Positions 25,328 through 32,251 of a stretch of 64,000 nt of DNA are shown one piece after another (positions within the stretch are counted from its first letter, which is position 1; the number at the start of each line of letters is the position of its first letter). Under the pieces are notes generated by a model. The model was not told the DNA's origin and made no database searches. It saw nothing but the letters and a program-made list of their open reading frames with translations. The position numbers and the translations under genes were made by a program. Source of the DNA: JABCYV01 sp035512155 (GTDB lineage: Bacteria; Acidobacteriota; Terriglobia; Terriglobales; Acidobacteriaceae); contig DATKEN010000038.1 in the NCBI GenBank assembly GCA_035512155.1, positions 48,381 through 112,380 on the forward strand, written 5' to 3'.

Positions 25328-25534
25328 ATGATCGTAGTCATGATGGATGCGAACTACATCTCGGAACGCCTCGCCAGTCTGAAGCTGGAACTGAGCGATC
25401 TAAGAGTCGTCAATGCCCGGTATTGGAGCCGGATGGAGCATACGCCGTTGCAGAAATCAGGTCGTGCTTTAAATCAGGAACGCCTGGTGCACATCAAACG
25501 GGAATTGTCCGACCTGATGAAGCGCTGCGCTTAG
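25328..25534 (+). CDS. Small helical protein, unknown
   Basis: A 68-residue frame with a strongly amphipathic helical pattern (SERLASLKLELSDLRVVNAR ... QERLVHIKRELSDLMKRC). The repeat of LxxELSDL at both ends suggests a two-helix hairpin with internal symmetry. The start is uncertain: ATGs at 25328, 25340 and 25343, none with a good ribosome binding site. It belongs to the run of small genes between 24.4 and 26.4 kb. Confidence 0.5.
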   Translation: MIVVMMDANYISERLASLKLELSDLRVVNARYWSRMEHTPLQKSGRALNQERLVHIKRELSDLMKRCA

Positions 25535-25657
25535 TGAGCACGATTCGGAGAACTTGGGTGAGCGCCCGACGTTCACCCATTGCGAACGGATTTAACGTAA
25601 GTGGCTCTGATTCGGCCCGAGTGAACCCTTTCCCCTGCGTCATGCGTCTAATGAGGT

Positions 25658-25939
25658 ATGCAGCTCGGACAAGAATTAAACTTAGAAACAGTCGAACGTC
25701 TGAGGGAACAGGGTGAGCTTTTGCTAAGGACGTACCGGGCAGAATTTACCAAGGACCCTAGTAGCCGCGCCACGGAAGCTTCGCGCAGCAACGTCGTTGC
25801 TGTGCGGCACACCCTGAAGCAGATCTATGGAGAGGCTATTGCGTCGGACGTGGCCGATCTCGTTAGACAAACAAAAACTTGCCAACCCCGCGGGTCAGTT
25901 GGTCACGCTTACCGCCGTGAGAGACTTGCCACACTCTAA
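25658..25939 (+). CDS. Small helical protein, unknown
   Basis: A 93-residue protein, ATG 25658 with TGAGGT directly upstream. The first ~75 residues are predicted helical (NLETVERLREQGELLLRTYR, then NVVAVRHTLKQIYGEAIASD). The last ~20 residues overlap the end of the oppositely oriented zinc-ribbon gene and are arginine-rich and of lower quality. I do not recognise it. Confidence 0.45.
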   Translation: MQLGQELNLETVERLREQGELLLRTYRAEFTKDPSSRATEASRSNVVAVRHTLKQIYGEAIASDVADLVRQTKTCQPRGSVGHAYRRERLATL

Positions 25940-26098
25940 GCAACACGCCTTCAATCGAGATGTTATCAATCCGCACCACGGGCACATCCTTTGTGATCCG
26001 GACACGGCGACCTGTAATTTCAGCTTGCGCATCTTATAGAGCAGCAGGCTCGCGACCAGCGCAATAAGCAAACCGGCGAAAATACTAATTGCGTTCAT
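25895..26098 (-). CDS. Small membrane protein with zinc ribbon
   Basis: A 67-residue protein with a well-placed AAAGGAG eight bases before its ATG (26098). Residues 3-21 form a transmembrane helix (AISIFAGLLIALVASLLLY). They are followed by a basic linker and a four-cysteine zinc ribbon (CPWCG ... CLECGKSL; an extra Cys precedes the second knuckle). It is probably inner-membrane with the ribbon in the cytoplasm. Function unknown. It overlaps the convergent gene 25658-25939 by 45 bp. Confidence 0.65.
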   Translation of the reverse strand: MNAISIFAGLLIALVASLLLYKMRKLKLQVAVSGSQRMCPWCGLITSRLKACCLECGKSLTAVSVTN

Positions 26099-26144
26099 TA
26101 CAGGTGCTCCTTTCTCCGGGCTCCGACGAATGTAATTCCCTGCG

Positions 26145-26432
26145 CTACGCCAAATGTCCGGCGGCTAGGTCTTGGGAGGCGCTTTTCGCGTTCGATCTGC
26201 ACTTCAACGCGCTCCGAAAAGCGTGCAAGGCGTACATCGCGTCATCTACCGCCTGCTCTTCTTCGATATTGTCTCCCGCTGAGTGAAACAGTTCTCGCGC
26301 ACGGGTCACAAGCGCCGTTTCTGCTTCAGCGATTCGGTCTGAAACCTTGTTGGCGTCCAACTCAAAGAGCGCAGCTTTGTAAGATTGCCGCCACACTCCT
26401 TCGTGCGGTGATCTCAATATGCCAGTGTTCAT
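26145..26432 (-). CDS. Small helical protein, paralogue of 24376-24621
   Basis: A 95-residue protein. The ATG at 26432 lies five bases after AGGAG (a GTG at 26438 overlaps the site). Helices WRQSYKAALFELDANKVSDR, AEAETALVTRARELFHSA and EEQAVDDAMYALHAFRSAL match the order and spacing of the gene at 24376. The longer N- and C-termini are unique. Its neighbour on the same strand is Hsp20 ~90 bp upstream, hinting at a stress-linked small-protein cluster. Confidence 0.65.
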   Translation of the reverse strand: MNTGILRSPHEGVWRQSYKAALFELDANKVSDRIAEAETALVTRARELFHSAGDNIEEEQAVDDAMYALHAFRSALKCRSNAKSASQDLAAGHLA

Positions 26433-26471
26433 AACCACTCCTGGACGAGTAGCAGTCCAGCTGATATGAGC

Positions 26472-26495
26472 GGGAGGCGATGTAAGCCGCCTCCC
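26472..26495. terminator. Hairpin between hsp20 and the small paralogue gene
   Basis: GGGAGGCG (26472-26479), 8-nt loop, CGCCTCCC (26488-26495). It is positioned just after the hsp20 stop on the minus strand. No U-run follows on that strand, so it may attenuate or stabilise rather than terminate. Confidence 0.4.
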
Positions 26496-26518
26496 ATTTC
26501 TCTCATTACGCGCTGGTT

Positions 26519-27019
26519 TTATGCGGCCTTGCCGGGAGCCTTGGCTTCGAGGGCCTTCCCGCTGCCAACATTAACCTTGATCTGCTTCGGTTTGGCTTCA
26601 GCCTTTTTGGCGAGACTGATGTTCAGCACGCCCTTGTCATAATGGGCGCTCACTTGCCCTGGATCTACCGAACTGGGCAGGGTGAACGAGCGGGTGAAGC
26701 TTCCGTACTGCCGCTCGACGCGACGGAAGTTCTCCTCCTTCTCTTCCTTCTCGAACTTGCGCTCGCCATGGACGGTGAGGGTGTTGCCTTCGATGCGGAC
26801 ATCAATGTCTTTTTCGTCGATGCCCGGAACTTCAAGCTTCAGGGTGATGGTGTGCTCGTCTTCGTAGATGTCCACCGGCGGTGCGAAGCTGGTGGTGGTC
26901 AACGCCTCTTCCGGTCCCTCGGGGCTATACGATTCACGGAAAAGACGGTTCATGCGGTTCATGCGGTCTTGCATGGTGGCAAACTCACGGAAAGGTTCCC
27001 AACGGGTCAATAGTGTCAT
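26519..27019 (-). CDS. Hsp20/alpha-crystallin small heat-shock chaperone
   Basis: A 166-residue protein, ATG 27019 with AAGGAGG nine bases upstream. The N-terminal arm (MTLLTRWEPFREFATMQDRM) is followed by a complete alpha-crystallin domain (~45-145): PPVDIYEDEHTITLKLEVPG, IEGNTLTVHGER, YGSFTRSFTLPSSVD and the end motif GVLNISLAKK. A C-terminal lysine-rich tail follows (IKV instead of the canonical IxI). It acts as an ATP-independent holdase in the cytoplasm. Confidence 0.95.
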   Translation of the reverse strand: MTLLTRWEPFREFATMQDRMNRMNRLFRESYSPEGPEEALTTTSFAPPVDIYEDEHTITLKLEVPGIDEKDIDVRIEGNTLTVHGERKFEKEEKEENFRRVERQYGSFTRSFTLPSSVDPGQVSAHYDKGVLNISLAKKAEAKPKQIKVNVGSGKALEAKAPGKAA

Positions 27020-27253
27020 GATGCAGTTCCTCCTTGTAGAGGGGGGCAATCTAAGGGGAAAAACTTCAGATGGGCTGACTTAGCTCAGGAGACCTGAAAG
27101 AGTAAGAAGAGGATGCTTGCTCGAAAACAATGCTAGCCCTTTACCCCACGACTGTCAAACAGAAGCGCAAGTACCGAATCAACCTGCCGGGTGACCCAGG
27201 TTCGCGTCCGTTCTTTGGACGCTAATAGAGCATCCTGCTTGAGCAAATAAGAA

Positions 27254-27275
27254 GGGCCAGCATGGTCGCTGGCCC
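27254..27275 (-). terminator. Rho-independent terminator of the 27298-27615 gene
   Basis: On the minus strand GGGCCAGC-6 nt-GCTGGCCC is followed by TTCTTATTT, 23 bases after the stop codon. The 8-bp perfect GC-rich stem with T-rich tail supports intrinsic termination. Confidence 0.7.
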
Positions 27276-27297
27276 CGAAACAAAAGTGACGGCTGAT

Positions 27298-27615
27298 TCA
27301 CTTTTGCATACTATCTTTCGCCATCTTGAGCGACACCACGTGAACCTCGTTCTTGTCCGCGTCTACGTGGGCTTGCAGGGTGACATGGTGCCCTTCATGT
27401 CCTTTTACTGCCTCCGGGTTGCTAATAGTCCAACTCTTACCGTCCTTGTCGCTCACAAACATCTTGCCATCTTCGCTTATTTTTCCCGTGACACTAGCCG
27501 CTTTCATGGCCGTATTCGATTTGCTGGTGTCGGGCTGCTGCGCCCCGTATTGAGCCACAGCGACCGCGGACATCAGCAGGGCCAGCGCGAATGAAAAGAT
27601 CATCAGCTTTTTCAT
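27298..27615 (-). CDS. Secreted DUF5818-like protein
   Basis: A 105-residue protein with a signal peptide (KKLMIFSFALALLMSAVAVA) and AAAGGAG upstream. The mature domain, VTGKISEDGKMFVSDKDGKS-W-T-I-x-N, then GHHVTLQAHVDADKNEVHV, is a small beta-barrel (OB-like) seen in many acidobacterial secreted proteins and annotated as DUF5818. Function unknown. A terminator follows. Confidence 0.75.
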   Translation of the reverse strand: MKKLMIFSFALALLMSAVAVAQYGAQQPDTSKSNTAMKAASVTGKISEDGKMFVSDKDGKSWTISNPEAVKGHEGHHVTLQAHVDADKNEVHVVSLKMAKDSMQK

Positions 27616-27778
27616 CTTCGTACTCCTTTCGCAGAATACTGCTTAGGCGTTATCGAGCTAATCGGCCAGGAATTACCACTCCGAAGACGAGTGACGTGAA
27701 GATTGCCTCTTCTTAACCAGTGTGCTCTCGTGCGATGTCCTCCGTCAAGCGCATGAGCGCTTCGAATCGGCGGGCTGG

Positions 27779-27809
27779 CCCATCCTTCGCGTTCTTTGCG
27801 AAGGGCGGG
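27779..27809. repeat. Palindrome family D, copy 6
   Basis: CCCATCCTTCGC (27779-27790), 7-nt loop GTTCTTT, GCGAAGGGCGGG (27798-27809). It lies eight bases from a family-C palindrome, so the two families can sit side by side. Confidence 0.7.
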
Positions 27810-27816
27810 CGGGTGG

Positions 27817-27847
27817 CCCAGGTCTCGCCGGGGTTGCGAGACCTGGG
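27817..27847. repeat. Palindrome family C, copy 3
   Basis: CCCAGGTCTCGC (27817-27828), 7-nt loop CGGGGTT, GCGAGACCTGGG (27836-27847); arms perfect. It is the left flank of the RAYT remnant. Confidence 0.8.
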
Positions 27848-27933
27848 ATTCCAAATCTCTTTCCCATGGTCATCCGTCGCAGACTGGCTACCGCGCAAGC
27901 TCTATCCTCCCTACCCGTGTCTCACCCCAAGCG

Positions 27934-28348
27934 CTAAAACGGTTCCGGCGATCTTCACTTTATCACTGCTGGTTGCTACCACCGTCAGCCTTTTCTAGGG
28001 ACCGCGGGACGGCGCGATCTTTTCCTGCGCGTTCTGGAGCGCATGCGCCGCCGTTATCGCTTCACGGTTCTGGGCTATGTGGTTATGCCCGAGCATTTTC
28101 ATCTGCTGGTCAGCGAACCGCAGCTCCGGACTTTGTCCACCGTCATGCAAGCCCTGAAGCTAGGTTTCAGCCGCCGCTGGCTCTCACCCCGACGAGCCCT
28201 CCTGCAGTCCACGCCGTGGCCCCTACCCCGCCGCATCTGGCAAGCGCGTTTCTATGATTTCAACGTCTGGACCGAACCAGATCAACGACACCGATATTCT
28301 GCTGATGAGAGTTCGTTGGCGGACGGCATGAAGGATGGTTTCGTGGTG
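27934..28348 (+). pseudogene. REP-associated transposase (RAYT), decayed copy
   Basis: From the frame starting CTAAAACGG (LKRF) and, after a frame change, SGDLHFITAGCYHRQPFLG, the sequence follows a REP-associated tyrosine transposase: DLFLRVLERMRRRYRFTVLG, the catalytic HUH segment YVVMPEHFHLLVSEP, and YDFNVWTE. Everything after the last motif (the YxxxNP end) is lost, and there is a stop or frameshift near 27935. It cannot be active. Family-C palindromes flank it at 27817-27847 and 28351-28381. RAYTs mobilise such palindromes in other bacteria (established for REP elements). Confidence 0.8.
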
Positions 28349-28350
28349 AT

Positions 28351-28381
28351 CCCAGGTCTCGCAAAAGCGGCGAGACCTGGG
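28351..28381. repeat. Palindrome family C, copy 4
   Basis: CCCAGGTCTCGC (28351-28362), 7-nt loop AAAAGCG, GCGAGACCTGGG (28370-28381); arms perfect. It is the right flank of the RAYT remnant. Confidence 0.8.
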
Positions 28382-28405
28382 CCACTCGCCAAACTCTGAA
28401 GGGTG

Positions 28406-28432
28406 CCCCGTCCAAGCTCTGCTTGGGCGGGG
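28406..28432. repeat. GC-rich palindrome
   Basis: CCCCGTCCAAGC-TCT-GCTTGGGCGGGG, 12-bp arms with one G-T pair and a 3-nt loop, 24 bp from a family-C copy. The preceding GGGTGCCCCGTCC is also seen beside family-D palindromes (GGGTGCCCCATCC near 29893). Confidence 0.5.
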
Positions 28433-28624
28433 GTGTTCGGACACATCGCGACTTAGGCGGCCACGCCTCCTCGTCAAGCCCCCTCCTTCCTCCATTTCCC
28501 CTCAACTCCGTCATTCCATGGCGACAATAATTATGCCCGGTATGTCCCATTAGCTATAGCCAATATGTTAAGCTATAACTATAAAGTAAATATCAGGGCG
28601 CGGGCCGCTGGCTCGCGCCTTTCC

Positions 28625-28808
28625 TATTTTAGGCGTGCCGGCCACCGGCAGATTTAGGGACGCGACCACGGGTTTCCCCGCCGCTTGCATCGCTGGGACA
28701 ACTCGAACCGGCTGCGCATTGCCCGTTCATGGCTTTCAGGAGCCTGTCCGGACGTGCAGTCGAAGGCTACCGCAGCTCCATTCCATCGACACCGCGGACG
28801 CCTAAATA
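28625..28808. other. Candidate structured element closed by a long-range inverted repeat
   Basis: In a gap without a supported gene, TATTTTAGGCGT (28625-28636) can pair with ACGCCTAAATA (28798-28808), closing a ~184-nt region with one bulge. The interior has further short complementary GC-rich words and a third TTTAGG (28653). The size and closing stem are compatible with a structured RNA such as a 6S-like molecule, but I see no diagnostic motif. It may equally be a large dispersed repeat. Confidence 0.3.
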
Positions 28809-28902
28809 CGGGCCCTCTCAGCGGGACAACCCACGCCTGAAATGCGTGCCTCCCGAAACAAGAGGCGCCGGCCCAACGCTTGCGCCGCTTTAGTTGGGGG
28901 CC

Positions 28903-29448
28903 ATGGAATATGAGAGCACGATTTCCCAGCAAGACGCCGGATCACCAGCAACGAACCTGACTGTCAGCAAAGATCCTAAGCTAAAAGGAGAGTTGGCCGA
29001 GCTGGCCTTCATGTACAAGGCCGCGAGCCTGGGCTTCGGAGTGGCCAAGCCTTACGGCGACAGCCAACGCTTTGACTTCATCCTGAGCATCGGCAAACAA
29101 CTGTGGAAGGTGCAGGTGAAATCCACTGGCCGTGCGTACGGGCCCAGCTACCAAATACAGGCCAGGGGGACTAGACGCCGTCCCAAATATACCCCGGACG
29201 AGATCGATTTCCTCGTCGCCTTCATCGTCCCATTGAATGTTTGGTATGTCGTGCCCGCGGTCGCACTCGAAACCAAGACTATGAGTTTTTGGCCTTTTGG
29301 CCGCGATCCTGAAGGCCGCTACGAGCAATACCGTGAAGCTTGGCATCTCATGATGCCAGCAGCGGACCCGGAGCCTGTCACGGCTGACCCAGCTTCGGCC
29401 GCGCCAGCTCTGGCCGCGCTAAGTCTTGCCAAAGACGCGCTAGAATAG
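28903..29448 (+). CDS. PD-(D/E)XK nuclease-fold protein
   Basis: A 181-residue protein, ATG 28903. The core GELAELAFMYKAASLGFGVA then KPYGDSQRFDFILSIGKQ and LWKVQVKST carries Glu (GELAE), Asp (RFDF) and QxK (QVK). This is the E-D-QxK version of the PD-(D/E)XK fold found in the group-I-intron endonuclease I-Ssp6803I family. The alanine-rich C-terminus (residues ~150-181) is low complexity. It is not in an intron or restriction system here. The role could be DNA repair or a stand-alone homing-type nuclease. Confidence 0.65.
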   Translation: MEYESTISQQDAGSPATNLTVSKDPKLKGELAELAFMYKAASLGFGVAKPYGDSQRFDFILSIGKQLWKVQVKSTGRAYGPSYQIQARGTRRRPKYTPDEIDFLVAFIVPLNVWYVVPAVALETKTMSFWPFGRDPEGRYEQYREAWHLMMPAADPEPVTADPASAAPALAALSLAKDALE

Positions 29449-29468
29449 CCGTTTTGTCCGGAGCCTAC

Positions 29469-29873
29469 GTGAAGCTGTGGTTCACCAATGCGGTCTGTGT
29501 TCTGCTCGCGCTCGGCGCTGGTGCTCAGGAGCTTCGTCGGCCTGTCGACAATGCTCCTACGGTCAGAGTCACGCCGCTGCAACTGGACTTTGGGACGCAG
29601 CCAGTGGGCAAAACAAGTTTGCCGCGGACGGTGACGCTCACTAATGCCGGAGCCACGCCAGTGACGATTACCGACATCATTCCTTCGGGCATCGATTTCG
29701 GCGAGACGCACAACTGTGGCGCCACTCTGCCCCCCGGAGCAGAATGCACTATCAACATAACGTTCACGCCAGCGATCGCCGGTTCGAGACTGGGCGCGCT
29801 GGTCATTCTGGATTCTATTCCTGGCAGTCCAGCGAGAGTCGCCTTGACCGGAACGGGAGAAGAGGAGAAGTAG
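29469..29873 (+). CDS. Secreted choice-of-anchor D (ASH-like) domain protein
   Basis: A 134-residue protein. The GTG at 29469 follows GGAG by five bases and opens a signal peptide (LWFTNAVCVLLALGAGA). The rest is a single Ig-like domain of the choice-of-anchor D type: VTPLQLDFGTQPVGKTSLPR, VTLTNAGATPVTIT, CGATLPPGAECTINITFTP, ALTGTG. Such domains are usually repeated in large surface proteins. A single-domain form is small for the family. Function unknown. Confidence 0.8.
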   Translation: MKLWFTNAVCVLLALGAGAQELRRPVDNAPTVRVTPLQLDFGTQPVGKTSLPRTVTLTNAGATPVTITDIIPSGIDFGETHNCGATLPPGAECTINITFTPAIAGSRLGALVILDSIPGSPARVALTGTGEEEK

Positions 29874-29897
29874 GGTGCTCATCCTTTTCGCTGGGTG

Positions 29898-29932
29898 CCC
29901 CATCCTTTTCGCGTTCTTTGCGAAAGGATGGG
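29898..29932. repeat. Palindrome family D, copy 7
   Basis: CCCATCCTTTTCGC (29899-29912), 7-nt loop GTTCTTT, GCGAAAGGATGGG (29920-29932); one extra T in the left arm. It lies between two convergent genes and may also serve as a terminator for either. Confidence 0.65.
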
Positions 29933-29964
29933 TCGGATGACGAAGGGTTGTGGGGAACCCATCC

Positions 29965-31542
29965 TTACTCGATTCCTAACTCTTTCGCCAGTGATTTCCA
30001 CTTGCTCTCCACCAGCGCCTTGGTCTTTGCGTCCATCAAAATCTCATCCGGCCATGGACGCGTGAAACCTTCACTGGCCCACTTACGTGTGGCATCAATC
30101 CCCATCTTGGAGCCGTAATTCGGGAGGCGGGAAGCGTGGTCGAGGGAATCGATTGGGCCGAGGGTGAATTGGATGTCGCGTTCCGGATCAATGTGGTTCA
30201 GCACCTTGAGTGTGACCTCGGCGATGTCCTGAACGTTCACGTCTTCGTCCACCACAATGATGCACTTTGTGAACATGGCCTGGCCCAGCGACCAGATAGC
30301 GTTCATCACTTTGCGAGCCTGGCCCGGATAGGACTTTCTTATCGAGACCAGCATGAGGTTGTGAAAAATGCCTTCGACCGGCAGGTTGATGTCTACAATT
30401 TCGGGAATCGTCAGCTTCATCAGCGGCAAAAAGATACGCTCCACCGCTTTCCCCATCGAACCGTCTTCCATTGGGGGTTTACCCACGATGGTGGTTGCAT
30501 AAATAGGATCCTTGCGATGCGTGATGCAGCTTAGGTGAAAGACGGGATAGAGATCTTCCAGAGAATAGAAGCCGGTGTGATCACCGAAAGGTCCTTCGGT
30601 GCGGAGTTCATCGAGGTGAACGTGGCCTTCGAGAACTATCTCGGAACTGGCCGGAACCTCGAGGTCCACGGTCTCGCATTTCACCAGCTCCACCGGTTTC
30701 TGGCGCAGGAATCCGGCGATCAGGTATTCCTCTATGTCCGGAGGCGCGGGAACGATGGCGGAGAACGTGACAGCCGGGTCAGTGCCGATTGCGACAGCAG
30801 CCTCCATCTTTCCGGAGGGACTGCGGTCGGCGAGAACCGATCCGCCCGACGACCGCGCCATGAGATCGACGGAAGTGGACGCACGGGCGGGAACGCTCGC
30901 GCCTACATCGTTATTTTGAGCGGCGGCTCGGCGCAGAGCTTCGCGATAGTGTTCCGCGCCAACCTTTTGCCGCTGCCAGTGCAGGCCGGTAGTGCGCTCA
31001 TCGAAAACCTGGAGACGATACATTCCAACGTTCCGCTTTCCGCTCTTGGGATCGCGCGTGACAACGCATGGAAGGGTGATGAAGCGGCCTGCGTCCTTGG
31101 GCCAGCATTGCAGGATGGGGAAATCGAGTAGCGAAAAATTCTCGCGCTTGACGACGTCTTTGCAAGGGCCGCTAGAAACAGTCTTGGGAAAGAATTTTCC
31201 CATTTCCGCGAGCATGGGAAGCATTTTGATTTTGTCGAGGAATCCTTGCGGAGATTTCACATCCATGAAGAGGCGGATGCGGTCAGCGACTTCATCGAGG
31301 GTGTCCACTTCCAATGCCAAGTTCATGCGACGAGCGGAACCGAATTGATTGATGAACACCTGAGATCCGGGATGGCCTTTGATGTTTTGGAAGAGGAGAG
31401 CTGGGCCGCCCCCAGGCATTTTGCTGACCCGGTCTGCGATCTCAGCGATTTCGAGGATGGGGTCGACTTCGGTGCGGATCTTTTTCAGCTCACCGGCGCG
31501 GTCGAGCGCAGCGATCCAGTCGCGCAGATCATCGTAGGGCAA
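29965..31542 (-). CDS. UbiD-family decarboxylase with an in-frame repeat insertion
   Basis: A 525-residue prenylated-FMN-dependent decarboxylase of the UbiD/3-octaprenyl-4-hydroxybenzoate type. Conserved parts: KRNVGMYRLQV, KVGAEHYREALRR, and the active-site block DELRTEGPFGDHTGFY with catalytic Glu residues. It may act in ubiquinone/menaquinone or aromatic acid metabolism. After EALRR the family normally continues to KMEVAVALG. Here ~40 extra residues (AAAQNNDVGASVPARAST onward) intervene, coming from a dispersed DNA repeat (see 30880-30908). No ubiX-like partner is in the window. Confidence 0.92.
   Translation of the reverse strand: MPYDDLRDWIAALDRAGELKKIRTEVDPILEIAEIADRVSKMPGGGPALLFQNIKGHPGSQVFINQFGSARRMNLALEVDTLDEVADRIRLFMDVKSPQGFLDKIKMLPMLAEMGKFFPKTVSSGPCKDVVKRENFSLLDFPILQCWPKDAGRFITLPCVVTRDPKSGKRNVGMYRLQVFDERTTGLHWQRQKVGAEHYREALRRAAAQNNDVGASVPARASTSVDLMARSSGGSVLADRSPSGKMEAAVAIGTDPAVTFSAIVPAPPDIEEYLIAGFLRQKPVELVKCETVDLEVPASSEIVLEGHVHLDELRTEGPFGDHTGFYSLEDLYPVFHLSCITHRKDPIYATTIVGKPPMEDGSMGKAVERIFLPLMKLTIPEIVDINLPVEGIFHNLMLVSIRKSYPGQARKVMNAIWSLGQAMFTKCIIVVDEDVNVQDIAEVTLKVLNHIDPERDIQFTLGPIDSLDHASRLPNYGSKMGIDATRKWASEGFTRPWPDEILMDAKTKALVESKWKSLAKELGIE
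30880..30908 (-). repeat. Dispersed GTAGGCGCGAGCG repeat inside ubiD
   Basis: On the coding strand ATGTAGGCGCGAGCGTTC then CCGCCCGTGCG is nearly identical to the intergenic copy at 9881-9913. It falls within the extra ~40-codon segment of ubiD and is read as DVGASVPARA. The surrounding inserted DNA (about 30795-30930) keeps the reading frame. Confidence 0.7.
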
Positions 31543-31613
31543 AGACGCCTCCGGCTTGGAAACGTTCGATTATACGGCTTAACTTGAATCTCGCCAGACA
31601 GGGGAGAAGTTCC

Positions 31614-32138
31614 GTGAGACGAGATCACCGTCTTGACCGAAGTGCGCTGATCTTGGCCCCACCTTCAGGTGTGGACCAGATTATTGCAAGCTTCGGTGAT
31701 GTGCATAAATACATTCAGCCGGATGGCACGCTGGATCCGCGCTGGCAGACAGAGTTCATCGATCGCGTGGCGCTCCCGTTTCCGCTGCTTCTTTCATGGG
31801 ACCATTCCAAGAGCGTCCGTCAGTTCGCCTGCCACAAGCGGCTCACCACAATTTTTGCAAGTGTGTTCGCGAATATTTTGGCCGAGGAACTGCAGGCAAG
31901 AGTAAAGAGCTTCGCTGGGTGTTTTGCATTCCGGCCGGAGCGGACCAGTGTTAAGCTTTCGACGCACAGTTGGGGAATTGCGATTGATCTGAATCCGGAG
32001 ACGAATCTGCAAGGTTCGGCAGGAGACATGGATGCGCAGGTGATCAAAGTCTTCCGCGACGCCGGCTTCGAGCGGGGCGGGGATTGGAGCGGAGACCGGC
32101 GAGACCCGATGCACTTCCAGTTTTGTACCGGTTATTAG
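31614..32138 (+). CDS. M15-family metallopeptidase (D,D-carboxypeptidase-like)
   Basis: A 174-residue protein. GTG 31614 with GGGGAG upstream is the best start; an in-frame TTG ten codons earlier lacks a site. The zinc-site motifs of the M15 peptidases are visible: STHSWGIAIDLNP (HxxxxxxD) and DPMHFQF (H). A glutamate or aspartate base is expected in the block between (WSGDRRDPMHF). There is no signal peptide. Cell-wall peptide cleavage or a lysin-like function is typical of the family. Confidence 0.82.
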   Translation: MRRDHRLDRSALILAPPSGVDQIIASFGDVHKYIQPDGTLDPRWQTEFIDRVALPFPLLLSWDHSKSVRQFACHKRLTTIFASVFANILAEELQARVKSFAGCFAFRPERTSVKLSTHSWGIAIDLNPETNLQGSAGDMDAQVIKVFRDAGFERGGDWSGDRRDPMHFQFCTGY

Positions 32139-32251
32139 ACTTGCGCATAGGATGTAATAAAGCTCAGTTCTCACTGGTCAGTTCCTAGTTGTCAGTTGAG
32201 GCAGTAATCGCTGGCCGAGCAGCATCTAACCTTGCATTCAAGGAGTCTGGC

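Noticed and set aside
28690..28760. A tRNA-like segment (GGTTCGAG on the minus strand).
   Set aside because: No acceptor, D or anticodon stems can be formed around it.
28654..28932. A 92-codon minus-strand frame across the candidate structured element.
   Set aside because: Rich in Arg, Cys and Trp, no binding site, and it overlaps the start of a better supported gene; treated as non-coding.
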